Part shown: piece after piece, positions 1 to 5,849 of the stretch
Layout of the letters: every line of letters begins with the position of its first letter
Position numbering within the stretch: position 1 is the first letter of the stretch
Origin: Pseudomonadota bacterium
GTDB lineage: Bacteria > Pseudomonadota > Alphaproteobacteria > Micropepsales > Micropepsaceae
Direction: 5' to 3'
DNA: 10,622 nucleotides
Assembly (NCBI GenBank): GCA_023427355.1
Contig: JAEZBK010000070.1
Span: 1 to 10,622 of the forward strand
Program-made: the position numbers and the translations under genes
The notes under the pieces: model-generated
What the model was told of the DNA's origin: nothing
The model's database searches: none
The model's input: only the letters and a program-made list of their open reading frames with translations

Positions 1-1
1 C

Positions 2-670
2 GGCTACACCAACGCCGGCAAGTCCACGCTGTTCAACCGCGTGACCGACTCGAAAGTCCTGGCCCAGGACCTGCTCTTCGCCACGCTCGACCCCACCATG
101 CGCGGCCTGAAGCTGCCGGGCGGCACGCGGGTCATCCTGTCCGATACGGTGGGATTCATCGCCGACCTTCCCACCGAACTGGTCGCCGCCTTCCGCGCCA
201 CCCTGGAAGAGGTGCTGGAGGCCGATGTCATCGCCCATGTCCGCGACGCGGCCCACGACGAGACCGAGGCCCAGAAGGCCGATGTGCTCGAAATCCTTTC
301 CGAGCTGGGCGTGCCCGAAGACCGCCCCATCATCGAGGTGCTGAACAAGACCGACCTGCTGGACCCGGGCGTTCGCGACGGGCTGGCGGCCCAGGCCGTG
401 CGGGGCAGGGCCTTCGCGGTTTCGGCGCTGACGGGCGAGGGCGTTGCAGCCCTGCTGGCCGGTCTGGAAGCCGCCGTGACGCGCGGCAACATCGCGGCAA
501 CCCTGAAACTGGATGCCGAGGATGGCGCGGCCCTGGCCTTTGTCTACCGCCATGCCCAGGTGCTGGAGCGGAAGGATCGCGCGGGAAAAATCAGTCTCTC
601 CCTGCGTATTGCGCCCCAGGATCGTGACCGGCTGCAAAACCGGTTCGGATCGAAAATGACGGTGGAATAA
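2..670 (+). CDS. hflX: GTPase HflX, C-terminal part (5' end outside window)
   Basis: HflX is a translation-associated GTPase that binds the 50S subunit and, in characterised bacteria, splits or rescues stalled ribosomes. The reading frame enters the window already open at base 2, and 222 residues are visible up to the TAA at 668-670. All G motifs of the GTPase domain are present in order: the P-loop GYTNAGKST at the very first codons, the conserved FATLDPTMR switch region, DTVGF (G3), NKTD (G4) and SALTG (G5). A short C-terminal domain follows (VLERKDRAGKISLSLR...). A GTG at 41 could be mistaken for a start, but the P-loop lies upstream of it, so the gene is cut by the window edge and not truncated in the genome. 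The N-terminal HflX domain is not visible. The gene converges on mazG with a 62-base spacer, a neighbour often seen beside hflX in alphaproteobacteria. Confidence 0.95.
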   Translation, partial: GYTNAGKSTLFNRVTDSKVLAQDLLFATLDPTMRGLKLPGGTRVILSDTVGFIADLPTELVAAFRATLEEVLEADVIAHVRDAAHDETEAQKADVLEILSELGVPEDRPIIEVLNKTDLLDPGVRDGLAAQAVRGRAFAVSALTGEGVAALLAGLEAAVTRGNIAATLKLDAEDGAALAFVYRHAQVLERKDRAGKISLSLRIAPQDRDRLQNRFGSKMTVE

Positions 671-732
671 TACCTTGCGCCAATTTCCTGACGTAAGCTC
701 TTAAGCCCTGAATGGCAGCCGCGATTGGGGCG

Positions 733-1524
733 TCAGGCTTTCTCGGCCGCCTTGGCGTCCTGCCAGAGCGCCTCCATCTGCGCCAGTGTCGCCGCTTCGG
801 GGCTTGATCCCTGGGCCGCCAGGGCCGCCTCGATATGGCGGAAGCGGCGTGTAAACTTCTCGTTGGCGGCGCGCAGCGCGGCCTCAGGATCCACCTTCAG
901 GTGGCGCGCCAGATTGGCGATCACGAACAGCAGATCGCCCAGTTCCTCCTCGCGTTCGGCCTGGCTTCGCGCCTCCACAACCTCGCGGGCTTCCTCGGCG
1001 ATCTTGTCCAGCACATGCGCGGCATTGTTCCAATCGAATCCGACGCTTGAGGCGCGCTTCTGAAGCTTTTCGGCCCGGACCAGGGCGGGAAGGGCGGCCG
1101 GCACATCGTCCAGCACCCCGGTCTGGGCCCGGGCCTTGCGTTCCTGGGCCTTCAGGCGTTCCCAATAGGCCTTCTGGTCGGTGGCATTGGCCTTGGCGCT
1201 CTCATCGCCAAAGACGTGCGGATGCCGCCGGATCATCTTGGCGGTGACAGCCTCGACCACGTCGCCGAAATCGAACAGCCCGGCCTCGGAGGCCATCTGG
1301 GCGTGGAACACGGCCTGGAAGAGCAGGTCGCCCAGCTCGCCGGGCAGCGCCTGGAAATCCTTCTCCTCGATGGCCGAGGCGACTTCATACGCTTCCTCGA
1401 TCGTGTACGGCGCGATGCTGGCAAACGTCTGGTCGCGGTCCCAGGGACAGCCGCCGGGGCCGCGCAGCACGCGCATGATCTCGACCAGGGTGGCGATGTC
1501 GCGGGAGGCTTTGAGAGTCGTCAT
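733..1524 (-). CDS. mazG: Nucleoside triphosphate pyrophosphohydrolase MazG
   Basis: MazG hydrolyses (d)NTPs to the monophosphate and pyrophosphate in the cytoplasm, a house-cleaning role that in some species also affects ppGpp level. The 263-residue product has the usual tandem layout. The first MazG domain contains CPWD (26-29), the metal-binding helix EEAYE (43-47), ELGDLLF (63-69) and RRHPHVFG (99-106). The second contains EEAREVVE (177-184) and EELGDLLF (193-200). Length matches the two-domain family (about 260). I chose the ATG at 1524 because family members normally have only a short lead before the first domain. An in-frame ATG at 1566 would add 14 residues (MAGAAATPAPYLRC) and has a better Shine-Dalgarno (GAGG four bases upstream), whereas 1524 has none that is clear. 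The start is therefore uncertain while the identity is not. Confidence 0.95.
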   Translation of the reverse strand: MTTLKASRDIATLVEIMRVLRGPGGCPWDRDQTFASIAPYTIEEAYEVASAIEEKDFQALPGELGDLLFQAVFHAQMASEAGLFDFGDVVEAVTAKMIRRHPHVFGDESAKANATDQKAYWERLKAQERKARAQTGVLDDVPAALPALVRAEKLQKRASSVGFDWNNAAHVLDKIAEEAREVVEARSQAEREEELGDLLFVIANLARHLKVDPEAALRAANEKFTRRFRHIEAALAAQGSSPEAATLAQMEALWQDAKAAEKA

Positions 1525-1575
1525 GCACCGAAGGTAGGGCGCGGGGGTGGCTGCCGCGCCAGCCATTTCGCCTCA

Positions 1576-1617
1576 GGCCAATTTATCGTATAAGTAATAT
1601 TATGGGAAATAATGGCC
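1576..1617. promoter_or_regulatory. AT-rich divergent promoter region with imperfect palindrome
   Basis: This is a sharply AT-rich island in otherwise GC-rich DNA, between the divergent mazG and the small gene pair. Its ends form an imperfect inverted repeat: GGCCAATTTAT at 1576-1586 against AAATAATGGCC at 1607-1617, pairing 5 outer bases plus scattered inner ones. The inside contains TATAAG and TAATATTAT, which resemble -10 elements on either strand, but no clear -35 partner is visible. Promoter function is inferred from position and composition, and operator function from the symmetry only. Confidence 0.35.
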
Positions 1618-1682
1618 AAGGGCGCGGGCCACCGCCGCACGCGAACGGTCTCAAAGCCTTCGGATCATGCTAGGCTCCGTCC

Positions 1683-1862
1683 ATGACAGACGAATCCGCC
1701 AACGACATGAAACGCCGCGCCCAGGAAGCCCTGGCGCGCAAACTGGCCGCCCAATCCGGGTCGGCGCCCGGTGGCCCCGGCAAGGCCGCCGACAAGTCCG
1801 GCGGCGGGCCCAAAGGCGCCAAGCAGCCCAAGGCCCGGATCATCCGCCATCAGGGCCGCTGA
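1683..1862 (+). CDS. Small basic hypothetical protein (59 aa), first of an overlapping pair
   Basis: I do not recognise a family. The ATG at 1683 opens a 59-codon frame ending in TGA at 1860-1862. The product begins MTDESANDMKRRAQEALARK, probably a short amphipathic helix. A glycine/lysine-rich, likely disordered middle (GGPGK...GGGPKGAKQPK) and a basic tail (ARIIRHQGR) follow. No signal peptide, membrane segment or cysteine is visible. The stop shares one base with the ATG of the next small gene (TGATG), which suggests translational coupling. Upstream there is only a weak AGG eight bases before the ATG. A CATGCTAGG stretch at 1666-1674 could instead be a -10 region placed for a near-leaderless transcript (inference). 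Reasons to think it is real are the coupling, the AT-rich promoter-like spacer upstream and the tight 3' packing. Against it are its size and low-complexity composition. Confidence 0.6.
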   Translation: MTDESANDMKRRAQEALARKLAAQSGSAPGGPGKAADKSGGGPKGAKQPKARIIRHQGR

Positions 1863-2014
1863 TGGCGGTCTACGAAAAGCCACCCAAGCGCGATGTTGCG
1901 CCGTCTCGCGGCAGGCACCGGCGCGACCTGATCGCCGAATACAACAAGCGCTACACGACGCCGGCGGCTGGCGAGTCCGCGCCGCCGCCCGGGCCCGACG
2001 ACAAGAAGCCCTGA
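1862..2014 (+). CDS. Small hypothetical protein (50 aa), second of the pair
   Basis: The family is not recognised. The start ATG at 1862 reuses the last base of the preceding stop (TGATG), so ribosomes finishing the first small gene could reinitiate here. The 50-residue product starts MAVYEKPPKRDVAPSRGRHR, continues with a possible short helix RRDLIAEYNKRYTTP, and ends in a Pro/Asp/Lys-rich tail (PPPGPDDKKP). It is soluble, rich in Arg and Lys, and lacks Cys and Trp. A longer same-frame opening from 1667 exists, but its extra N-terminal part merely overlaps the first small gene out of frame. The stop at 2012-2014 lies six bases from the stop of the convergent membrane-protein gene. A nucleic-acid or ribosome-binding role would fit the composition, but that is a guess. 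Confidence 0.6.
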   Translation: MAVYEKPPKRDVAPSRGRHRRDLIAEYNKRYTTPAAGESAPPPGPDDKKP

Positions 2015-2020
2015 GCGGCT

Positions 2021-2767
2021 TCAAAACCCGATCATCCGGGTCGCCAGCGCCAGCCAGCCATCCCAGTGATAGATCGCCGAGGTCGCCATCTGCACCGGCA
2101 CGATCAACGCCAGCGCGACCCACCACGCCGTATGCACCCGCCCCCGCGTCACGCGGTCATGGATCATGCCCGCCGCGATCAGCGCATCCGGACCGGCATA
2201 AGACTGCGCCATGAATCCGAAAAAACCGTCACCAAAATTCGCCAGGATCCACGGCCCGATCCAGCGCCCGAAACTCGCCGGCAGCAAGGTCGTGGTCGCC
2301 GCCAGCATCAGCCGCTTGTGCCAGGGCGCATGGTGCCGCGCCACCAGCGCCGCCACGGCCAGCGTGGGAAACAGGATCATGTCGGTCAGCGGCACGATCA
2401 TGAAGGCCAGCGTGTCGGTGCGGCCCGCCGCAAAATAGACATGCCGCGAGATCAGCGTCGCCGCCACGCCCAGCAGCACCATCAACGGGATCATCGGCAC
2501 GGCCAGGAGGCCCAGCCGGCGATGCAGGGGCATCTGTCCCGAACCGATCAGCCAGGCCTGCGCCGTGAACAGCGCCAGCCAGCCGCCGAACACCACCGAA
2601 TGCACATGGATGATGACATGCGGATAGGGCGACACACCGGTCAGCATCCCTTTCACGCCGGGGCCGAAGCCCATGACGATGGACAGCCAGGCGATGGCGG
2701 CAAAGCCCAGGAAGAACAGGCGGTCCCACGCATGGCGGGCGGCAAAGCCTGCGGTCCGGGACGTCAT
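2021..2767 (-). CDS. Uncharacterised polytopic inner-membrane protein
   Basis: The product has 248 residues and about six predicted membrane helices: roughly 17-35, 50-74, 85-106, 119-143, 152-176 and 214-235. Histidines are numerous and several sit at or in helix ends: H50, H54 and H56 in PHVIIHVHSVVFGGW, H82 in LHRRLG, H145, H146 and H150 in ARHHAPWHKR, plus H203, H212 and H234. The pattern HxHxxxFGGWLxLFxxQ followed by LHRRLG and PWHKRL is one I associate with uncharacterised bacterial membrane proteins resembling cytochrome b561/DUF2306-type families. Haem or metal binding is possible but unproven. I chose the ATG at 2767, which has a strong AGAGGGGGG Shine-Dalgarno nine bases upstream. 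The open frame extends back to 2968, but that extension (Cys/Arg-rich) looks non-coding and overlaps another feature. The gene is monocistronic as far as can be seen. Confidence 0.85.
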   Translation of the reverse strand: MTSRTAGFAARHAWDRLFFLGFAAIAWLSIVMGFGPGVKGMLTGVSPYPHVIIHVHSVVFGGWLALFTAQAWLIGSGQMPLHRRLGLLAVPMIPLMVLLGVAATLISRHVYFAAGRTDTLAFMIVPLTDMILFPTLAVAALVARHHAPWHKRLMLAATTTLLPASFGRWIGPWILANFGDGFFGFMAQSYAGPDALIAAGMIHDRVTRGRVHTAWWVALALIVPVQMATSAIYHWDGWLALATRMIGF

Positions 2768-2886
2768 CCTGCTATCCCCCCCTCTTCCGATGCCCATTCT
2801 GTAAAGCGATTCCACGCGTTGGCGGCAAAACCCGCAATCGGGATATCCACGTATCGCAGGCGCCTTCACGCTGGCACACTGGGCGC

Positions 2887-3249
2887 ATGGAAACCCCACG
2901 CCACGCTGCCATGCCGGACATTGCAATCCCCTCGCCCCCCGGCCGCACCGGGGGGACACCCCTTGCAAAAATCTGCGGTTCGAATGAACCCGTCGCCAAA
3001 CGCAGGCGCGGCGGACAGCCCGGCAACCGCAATCGTCTTGTCCATGGCCGCTACAGCGCGCCTTGCATCGCCGCTCGGAGAGACCGCCGCGCCAGGCTCC
3101 GCGCCTTCCTGGCCGAATGTGACATGCTCATTGCCCTGGCCCTGGCTTCAGAGCCGGTGCTGCTGGACCGCCAGGCGCCCGATCCGGTCCAGCACCATGG
3201 ACGTTTGCCGCCCGCCGGGCACCGCGACGCCGGCTTGGCCGGGCATGGC
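2887..3249 (+). pseudogene. Probable remnant of a small 'GNRN-HGRYS' basic protein, run-on frame
   Basis: The first part of this frame looks like coding sequence: residues 38-55 include RRRGGQPGNRNRLVHGRYS, then an Arg-rich helix (AARRDRRARLRAFLAEC). This resembles short basic proteins of about 100 residues with a GGxPxGNxNxxxHGxYS motif that are scattered through alphaproteobacteria and phage-derived DNA. From about residue 90 the frame loses any protein-like character. It then stays open to 3942, wholly antisense to the TPR gene at 3250-3810. One frameshift after about 3122 into the next frame would end it at 3264-3266, a plausible original end. There is no good Shine-Dalgarno before the ATG at 2887 or the one at 2914. 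I place the end at the TPR gene border for want of a real stop. It fills the 482-base gap between its neighbours, where nothing else convincing is visible apart from the hairpin at 2935-2955. Confidence 0.4.
2935..2955. repeat. Perfect 8-bp GC inverted repeat (hairpin)
   Basis: CCCCCCGG at 2935-2942 is followed by a five-base loop CCGCA and CCGGGGGG at 2948-2955, a perfect all-GC stem. No T-run follows on either strand, so it does not look like an intrinsic terminator. It lies inside the run-on frame starting at 2887 and about 170 bases upstream of the membrane-protein start. It could be chance in GC-rich DNA or a structured leader. Confidence 0.4.
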
Positions 3250-3810
3250 TCAGGCCCTGGGCTTGACCACGAAGCGGCTGAGCGCGTTGGCCGCGGGGGT
3301 GAAGCCCGGCGCTTCCTTCAGCGCACGCTGGTAGTCGTAATAGGCTTCCGCGATCTGGCCCATCCGCTCATGCGCGATGGCGCGGTTGTAATAGGCCAGC
3401 GCAGGCTCGGACGGTCCCAGGGCAATGCCGCGCTGGATGTCGGCCATCGCTTCGTCGAAGCGCGACAGCGTCAGGTATGCCACGCCGCGATTGATGTGCG
3501 CGTCGGCCTGGTCCGGCAGGATACGCAGTGCTGCGTTGAAATCGTCCATCGCCGACTGGATCCGCTGCAGCTTGTGCAGGATCACGCCCCGGTTCACCAG
3601 CGTGGCGACGCGATCGGCCACGATCAGCGGATTGAGGAGTGCGAGGTTGCAATGGCCAACGCCCGCGATGGAATCCAGTCCCGTCCTGGCGGCCTGGTAA
3701 CAGGCGCGTTCGGGCCCCTCGCCGACCACCACCATGGCGTTGGCGAAGGCTGCCGAAATTGTCAGAGGAATGCTGGCCAGCGTGAAGAAGAAAAGCAGAT
3801 GCCGCTTCAT
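3250..3810 (-). CDS. Secreted tetratricopeptide-repeat protein
   Basis: The 186-residue protein starts with a clear Sec signal peptide (MKRHLLFFFTLASIPLTISA, cleavage likely after AFA or ANA, residues 22-25), so the mature form should be periplasmic. It consists of about four TPR-like helix pairs: a divergent one at 34-69 with cysteines 37 and 54 (possible disulfide), then 70-101 (VNRGVILHKLQRIQSAMDDFNAALRI...), 102-135 (INRGVAYLTLSRFDEAMADI...) and 138-170 (AYYNRAIAHERMGQIAEAYYDY...). TPRs are protein-interaction scaffolds; no enzyme domain is attached and no partner can be named. The ATG at 3810 is supported by GGGAG seven bases upstream. A 6-bp stem (CGCCGC/GCGGCG, 3832-3848) lies in the presumed leader. 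It is divergent from the cupin gene across a 135-base spacer, with no other gene apparently in its transcript. Confidence 0.88.
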   Translation of the reverse strand: MKRHLLFFFTLASIPLTISAAFANAMVVVGEGPERACYQAARTGLDSIAGVGHCNLALLNPLIVADRVATLVNRGVILHKLQRIQSAMDDFNAALRILPDQADAHINRGVAYLTLSRFDEAMADIQRGIALGPSEPALAYYNRAIAHERMGQIAEAYYDYQRALKEAPGFTPAANALSRFVVKPRA

Positions 3811-3887
3811 GGTCCGCTCCCGTCATGTGTGCGCCGCAAGCAGCGGCGTCCGGCACTTTCTAACATAAGTTTACACAGATATCCCCT

Positions 3888-3905
3888 AGCCCGGTCCGGG
3901 CTTTT
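3888..3905 (+). terminator. Hairpin plus T-run in the leader of the cupin gene
   Basis: AGCCCGG at 3888-3894 and CCGGGCT at 3896-3902 form a compact inverted repeat (realistically a 5-bp stem AGCCC/GGGCT with a GGTCC loop), followed by TTTT and CCTATT. It sits 41 bases before the cupin start on the same strand, where no confirmed plus-strand gene ends. It could end stray transcription that runs antisense through the TPR gene, or act as an attenuator in the cupin leader. The stem is short, so termination strength is doubtful. Confidence 0.4.
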
Positions 3906-3945
3906 CCTATTGAATATACGCAACCACCAAAACACGGGGTAGGAA

Positions 3946-5007
3946 ATGCACAAGTTGAAGATGGCGGCGCTCGCGGGCGCCACTGTGATGTTTGGATTTG
4001 CCATGGTTGTGGGCTCCTATGCCCAGCCCGGTCCCGGGCCTGCGCCTGGCGGCGCGCCCGCCGCTGGCGCCCCTGCTGGCGCCGCTCCCGGTGGCCGCGG
4101 CGGCCGTGGTCCCGCCCCGCAGCGCGTCGTCAAGTTCGCCTGGGCGCCCAAGCCCAACAAGCCCGTGGGCTACACCGGCGTGAACAAGCCGGTCACGCGC
4201 GTCGCCGACGTGCTGGCGGCCCACAAGGGCCAGTCCCGCTGGACGCAGGAAATCGTCCGTGACGAAGACTATAGCGGCAACTGGATATCGATGGCCCCGG
4301 GCGACAAGCTGGGCCCGCAATTCTATGCCGACGACCGCGTGATGATGGTGGTCTATTCCGGCCAGCTCCGTGTCTCGATAGAGGGGCAGGAGCCCTTCGT
4401 GGCCGGTCCGGGCTTCCTGGTGACCATCCCCTACCGCAACACCTACACGATGGAAGTCGTGGGCAACGAACCGGCTGTGCGCTTCGAGGTCAACGGCACT
4501 GACCGCCTGCCCTTCTACCCCTCCACCCAGACCGCCAATGACAAGCCGGCTGATCCCAAGGGCTATACGATGACGCGCCTGAGCTGGTCCGGCGGTGGCG
4601 CCACCTACACCAACCCCAATCCGAACCAGACTGCCAACACCCGTCCCTATCTCGATTTCCAGAAGGAAATCGTGCAGGGCGGCGGCCGCGCCGGCGCCTT
4701 CGTGTCGGAGAACGGCAACTTCATGAACGTCATCAACCAGATGGGCGCGCCCACGCCGCCCGACACCAATCTGGGTCACTGGCACACCGACTATAATGAG
4801 TTCTGGTACATCGCCCAGGGCACGGTGGACTATAAGATGGAAGGCCGTCCGGTATTCAGCGCGCACGTCGGCGATGTCGTCTATGCGCCCAAGGGCCTGT
4901 ATCACCGCGCCAGCGGCGGCGGCACGGGCATGAGCACCCGCATCGCCATCAACCCGCGTCCCGAAGGCCTTCACAACTATCACCAGGATGCCGACGCGCG
5001 TCAGTAA
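3946..5007 (+). CDS. Exported bicupin protein with Pro/Ala/Gly-rich linker
   Basis: The product has 353 residues with an N-terminal signal peptide (MHKLKMAALAGATVMFGFAM..., cleavage likely after SYA, residue 26). A disordered Gly/Pro/Ala linker (27-58) and two cupin-like halves follow. The N-terminal half (about 115-183, SGQLRVSIEG...PGFLVTIPYRN) has the fold pattern but lacks the histidine ligands. The C-terminal half is canonical: GHWHTDYNEFWYIAQG (277-292) matches HxHx4Ex6G, and GDVVYAPKGLYH (309-320) matches Gx5PxGx2H, giving predicted metal ligands H278, H280, E285 and H320. The substrate is unknown; cupins include dioxygenases, isomerases and binding proteins. The ATG at 3946 follows GGGGTAGGAA, a good if close Shine-Dalgarno. 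The gene appears monocistronic: divergent from the TPR gene upstream and ended by the strong terminator at 5029-5062. Confidence 0.87.
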   Translation: MHKLKMAALAGATVMFGFAMVVGSYAQPGPGPAPGGAPAAGAPAGAAPGGRGGRGPAPQRVVKFAWAPKPNKPVGYTGVNKPVTRVADVLAAHKGQSRWTQEIVRDEDYSGNWISMAPGDKLGPQFYADDRVMMVVYSGQLRVSIEGQEPFVAGPGFLVTIPYRNTYTMEVVGNEPAVRFEVNGTDRLPFYPSTQTANDKPADPKGYTMTRLSWSGGGATYTNPNPNQTANTRPYLDFQKEIVQGGGRAGAFVSENGNFMNVINQMGAPTPPDTNLGHWHTDYNEFWYIAQGTVDYKMEGRPVFSAHVGDVVYAPKGLYHRASGGGTGMSTRIAINPRPEGLHNYHQDADARQ

Positions 5008-5028
5008 ACGCCCGTCCATCGAAGACAT

Positions 5029-5062
5029 GGGGCGGGTGCGCAGGCATCCGCCCCTTTTCTTT
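5029..5062 (+). terminator. Rho-independent terminator of the cupin gene
   Basis: An 11-bp stem (GGGGCGGGTGC at 5029-5039 with GCATCCGCCCC at 5044-5054, one G-U wobble) closes a GCAG tetraloop and is followed by TTTTCTTT. It begins 21 bases after the cupin stop codon. Its T-run overlaps the last two bases of the convergent MBL gene (stop at 5061-5063). Read from the minus strand the hairpin has no T-run after it, so it should terminate efficiently only in the plus direction. Confidence 0.92.
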
Positions 5063-5849
5063 ATGCGCGAATGACCATGCCGTCATAGGCCGGCTCGACG
5101 CCTGGCGGCAGCGAAGCGGCCAGCGCGTCATAGTCCAGATCCACATGCATGTTGGTGAGGATGGCGCGCTTGGGGCGAACCCGGGCGATCCACTCCAGCG
5201 TGCGTCCGACATGGGCATGGCTGGGATGCGGCGCATGGCGCAGGGCGTCCACGATCCAGACCTCAACCCCCTCCAGGGCCGCGAAGGCCGCCTCGTCCAG
5301 CGCGTCGGCGTCCGGTGTGTAGGCGATGGGGCCGAAGCGGAAACCCAGCGCCCGGATGCGCCCATGCCCCACCCCGAAGGCCCGCACCGGGAGGGCGCCG
5401 ATCTCGAAATTCTCGAAAGGCTCCCCAATCTCGTGGGCGTCGCAAATAGCCGGATACTCGCTGCCCGGGGGCGTCTGCAGGACATAGCCGAACTTGTCGC
5501 GGACACCTTTGAGGCCTCGCGCATCCGACCAGAGGCCTATGCGCCGCTTGTTCAGCAGGTACAGCACACGCAGGTCATCCACACCGTGAAGCTGGTCGGC
5601 ATGATCATGCGTGATGAGCACACCGTCCAGCGCGGTAACGCGCGCCGCCAGAAGCTGTTCGCGCAGGTCGGGCGACGTGTCCACCAGAATTGCAGTATCT
5701 TCCTGTCGCACCAGGATCGAACAGCGGCTGCGGCGGTTACGGGGATTTTCGGGGTCGCACGCGCCCCAATAGCCTGCGCCATCCGTGCCACCCAGGCGCG
5801 GCACACCGCCAGACGAGCCGCAACCCAGGATGCGGATCTCTATGGTCAT
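5061..5849 (-). CDS. MBL-fold metallohydrolase, PhnP-like
   Basis: The 262-residue metallo-beta-lactamase fold protein resembles PhnP, the phosphoribosyl 1,2-cyclic phosphate phosphodiesterase, and other RNase Z-like phosphodiesterases. Visible elements are ILGCGSSGGVPR (8-18), a Cys near an Arg-rich strand (NRRSRCSILV), LVDTSPDLR (56-64), the metal motif THDHADQLHG (80-89), H162 in GVGHGR, D180 in YTPDAD and H235 in TNMHVD. The canonical HxHxDH has Gln (Q86) in place of the last His, which may affect the second metal. I chose the ATG at 5849 because homology begins there and its ATGA overlaps the tatD stop by four bases, indicating coupling. The upstream part of the open frame is an out-of-frame tatD shadow. 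No phn genes are nearby, so a role in phosphonate use is not indicated. It is the last gene of the operon, and its in vivo substrate is unknown. Confidence 0.88.
   Translation of the reverse strand: MTIEIRILGCGSSGGVPRLGGTDGAGYWGACDPENPRNRRSRCSILVRQEDTAILVDTSPDLREQLLAARVTALDGVLITHDHADQLHGVDDLRVLYLLNKRRIGLWSDARGLKGVRDKFGYVLQTPPGSEYPAICDAHEIGEPFENFEIGALPVRAFGVGHGRIRALGFRFGPIAYTPDADALDEAAFAALEGVEVWIVDALRHAPHPSHAHVGRTLEWIARVRPKRAILTNMHVDLDYDALAASLPPGVEPAYDGMVIRA

Noticed and set aside
687..737. CCTGACG/CGTCAGG inverted repeat between hflX and mazG as a shared terminator
   Set aside because: The arms are only 7 bp and separated by 37 bases, with no T-run on either strand, so chance is a sufficient explanation.
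1665..2126. 153-codon minus-strand frame opposite the small gene pair
   Set aside because: It overlaps the 3' end of the membrane-protein gene in another frame, and its product shows the Ala/Gly/Arg composition typical of shadow frames. The coupled plus-strand pair is the better reading.
2768..2968. N-terminal extension of the membrane protein
   Set aside because: It is Cys/Arg-rich and unlike a membrane protein N-terminus, and a strong Shine-Dalgarno sits just before the ATG at 2767.
2066..3334. 422-codon frame on the plus strand across the membrane-protein gene
   Set aside because: It is antisense to a convincing six-helix membrane protein. Its product is an implausible run of H, R, Q and P, and it has no start signal.
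3907..5028. 373-codon open frame antisense to the cupin gene
   Set aside because: It is the reverse complement of a gene with a signal peptide, cupin motifs, Shine-Dalgarno and terminator. The antisense product is repetitive in V, G, A and H with no domain logic, and the frame is open only because of GC-rich codon use.
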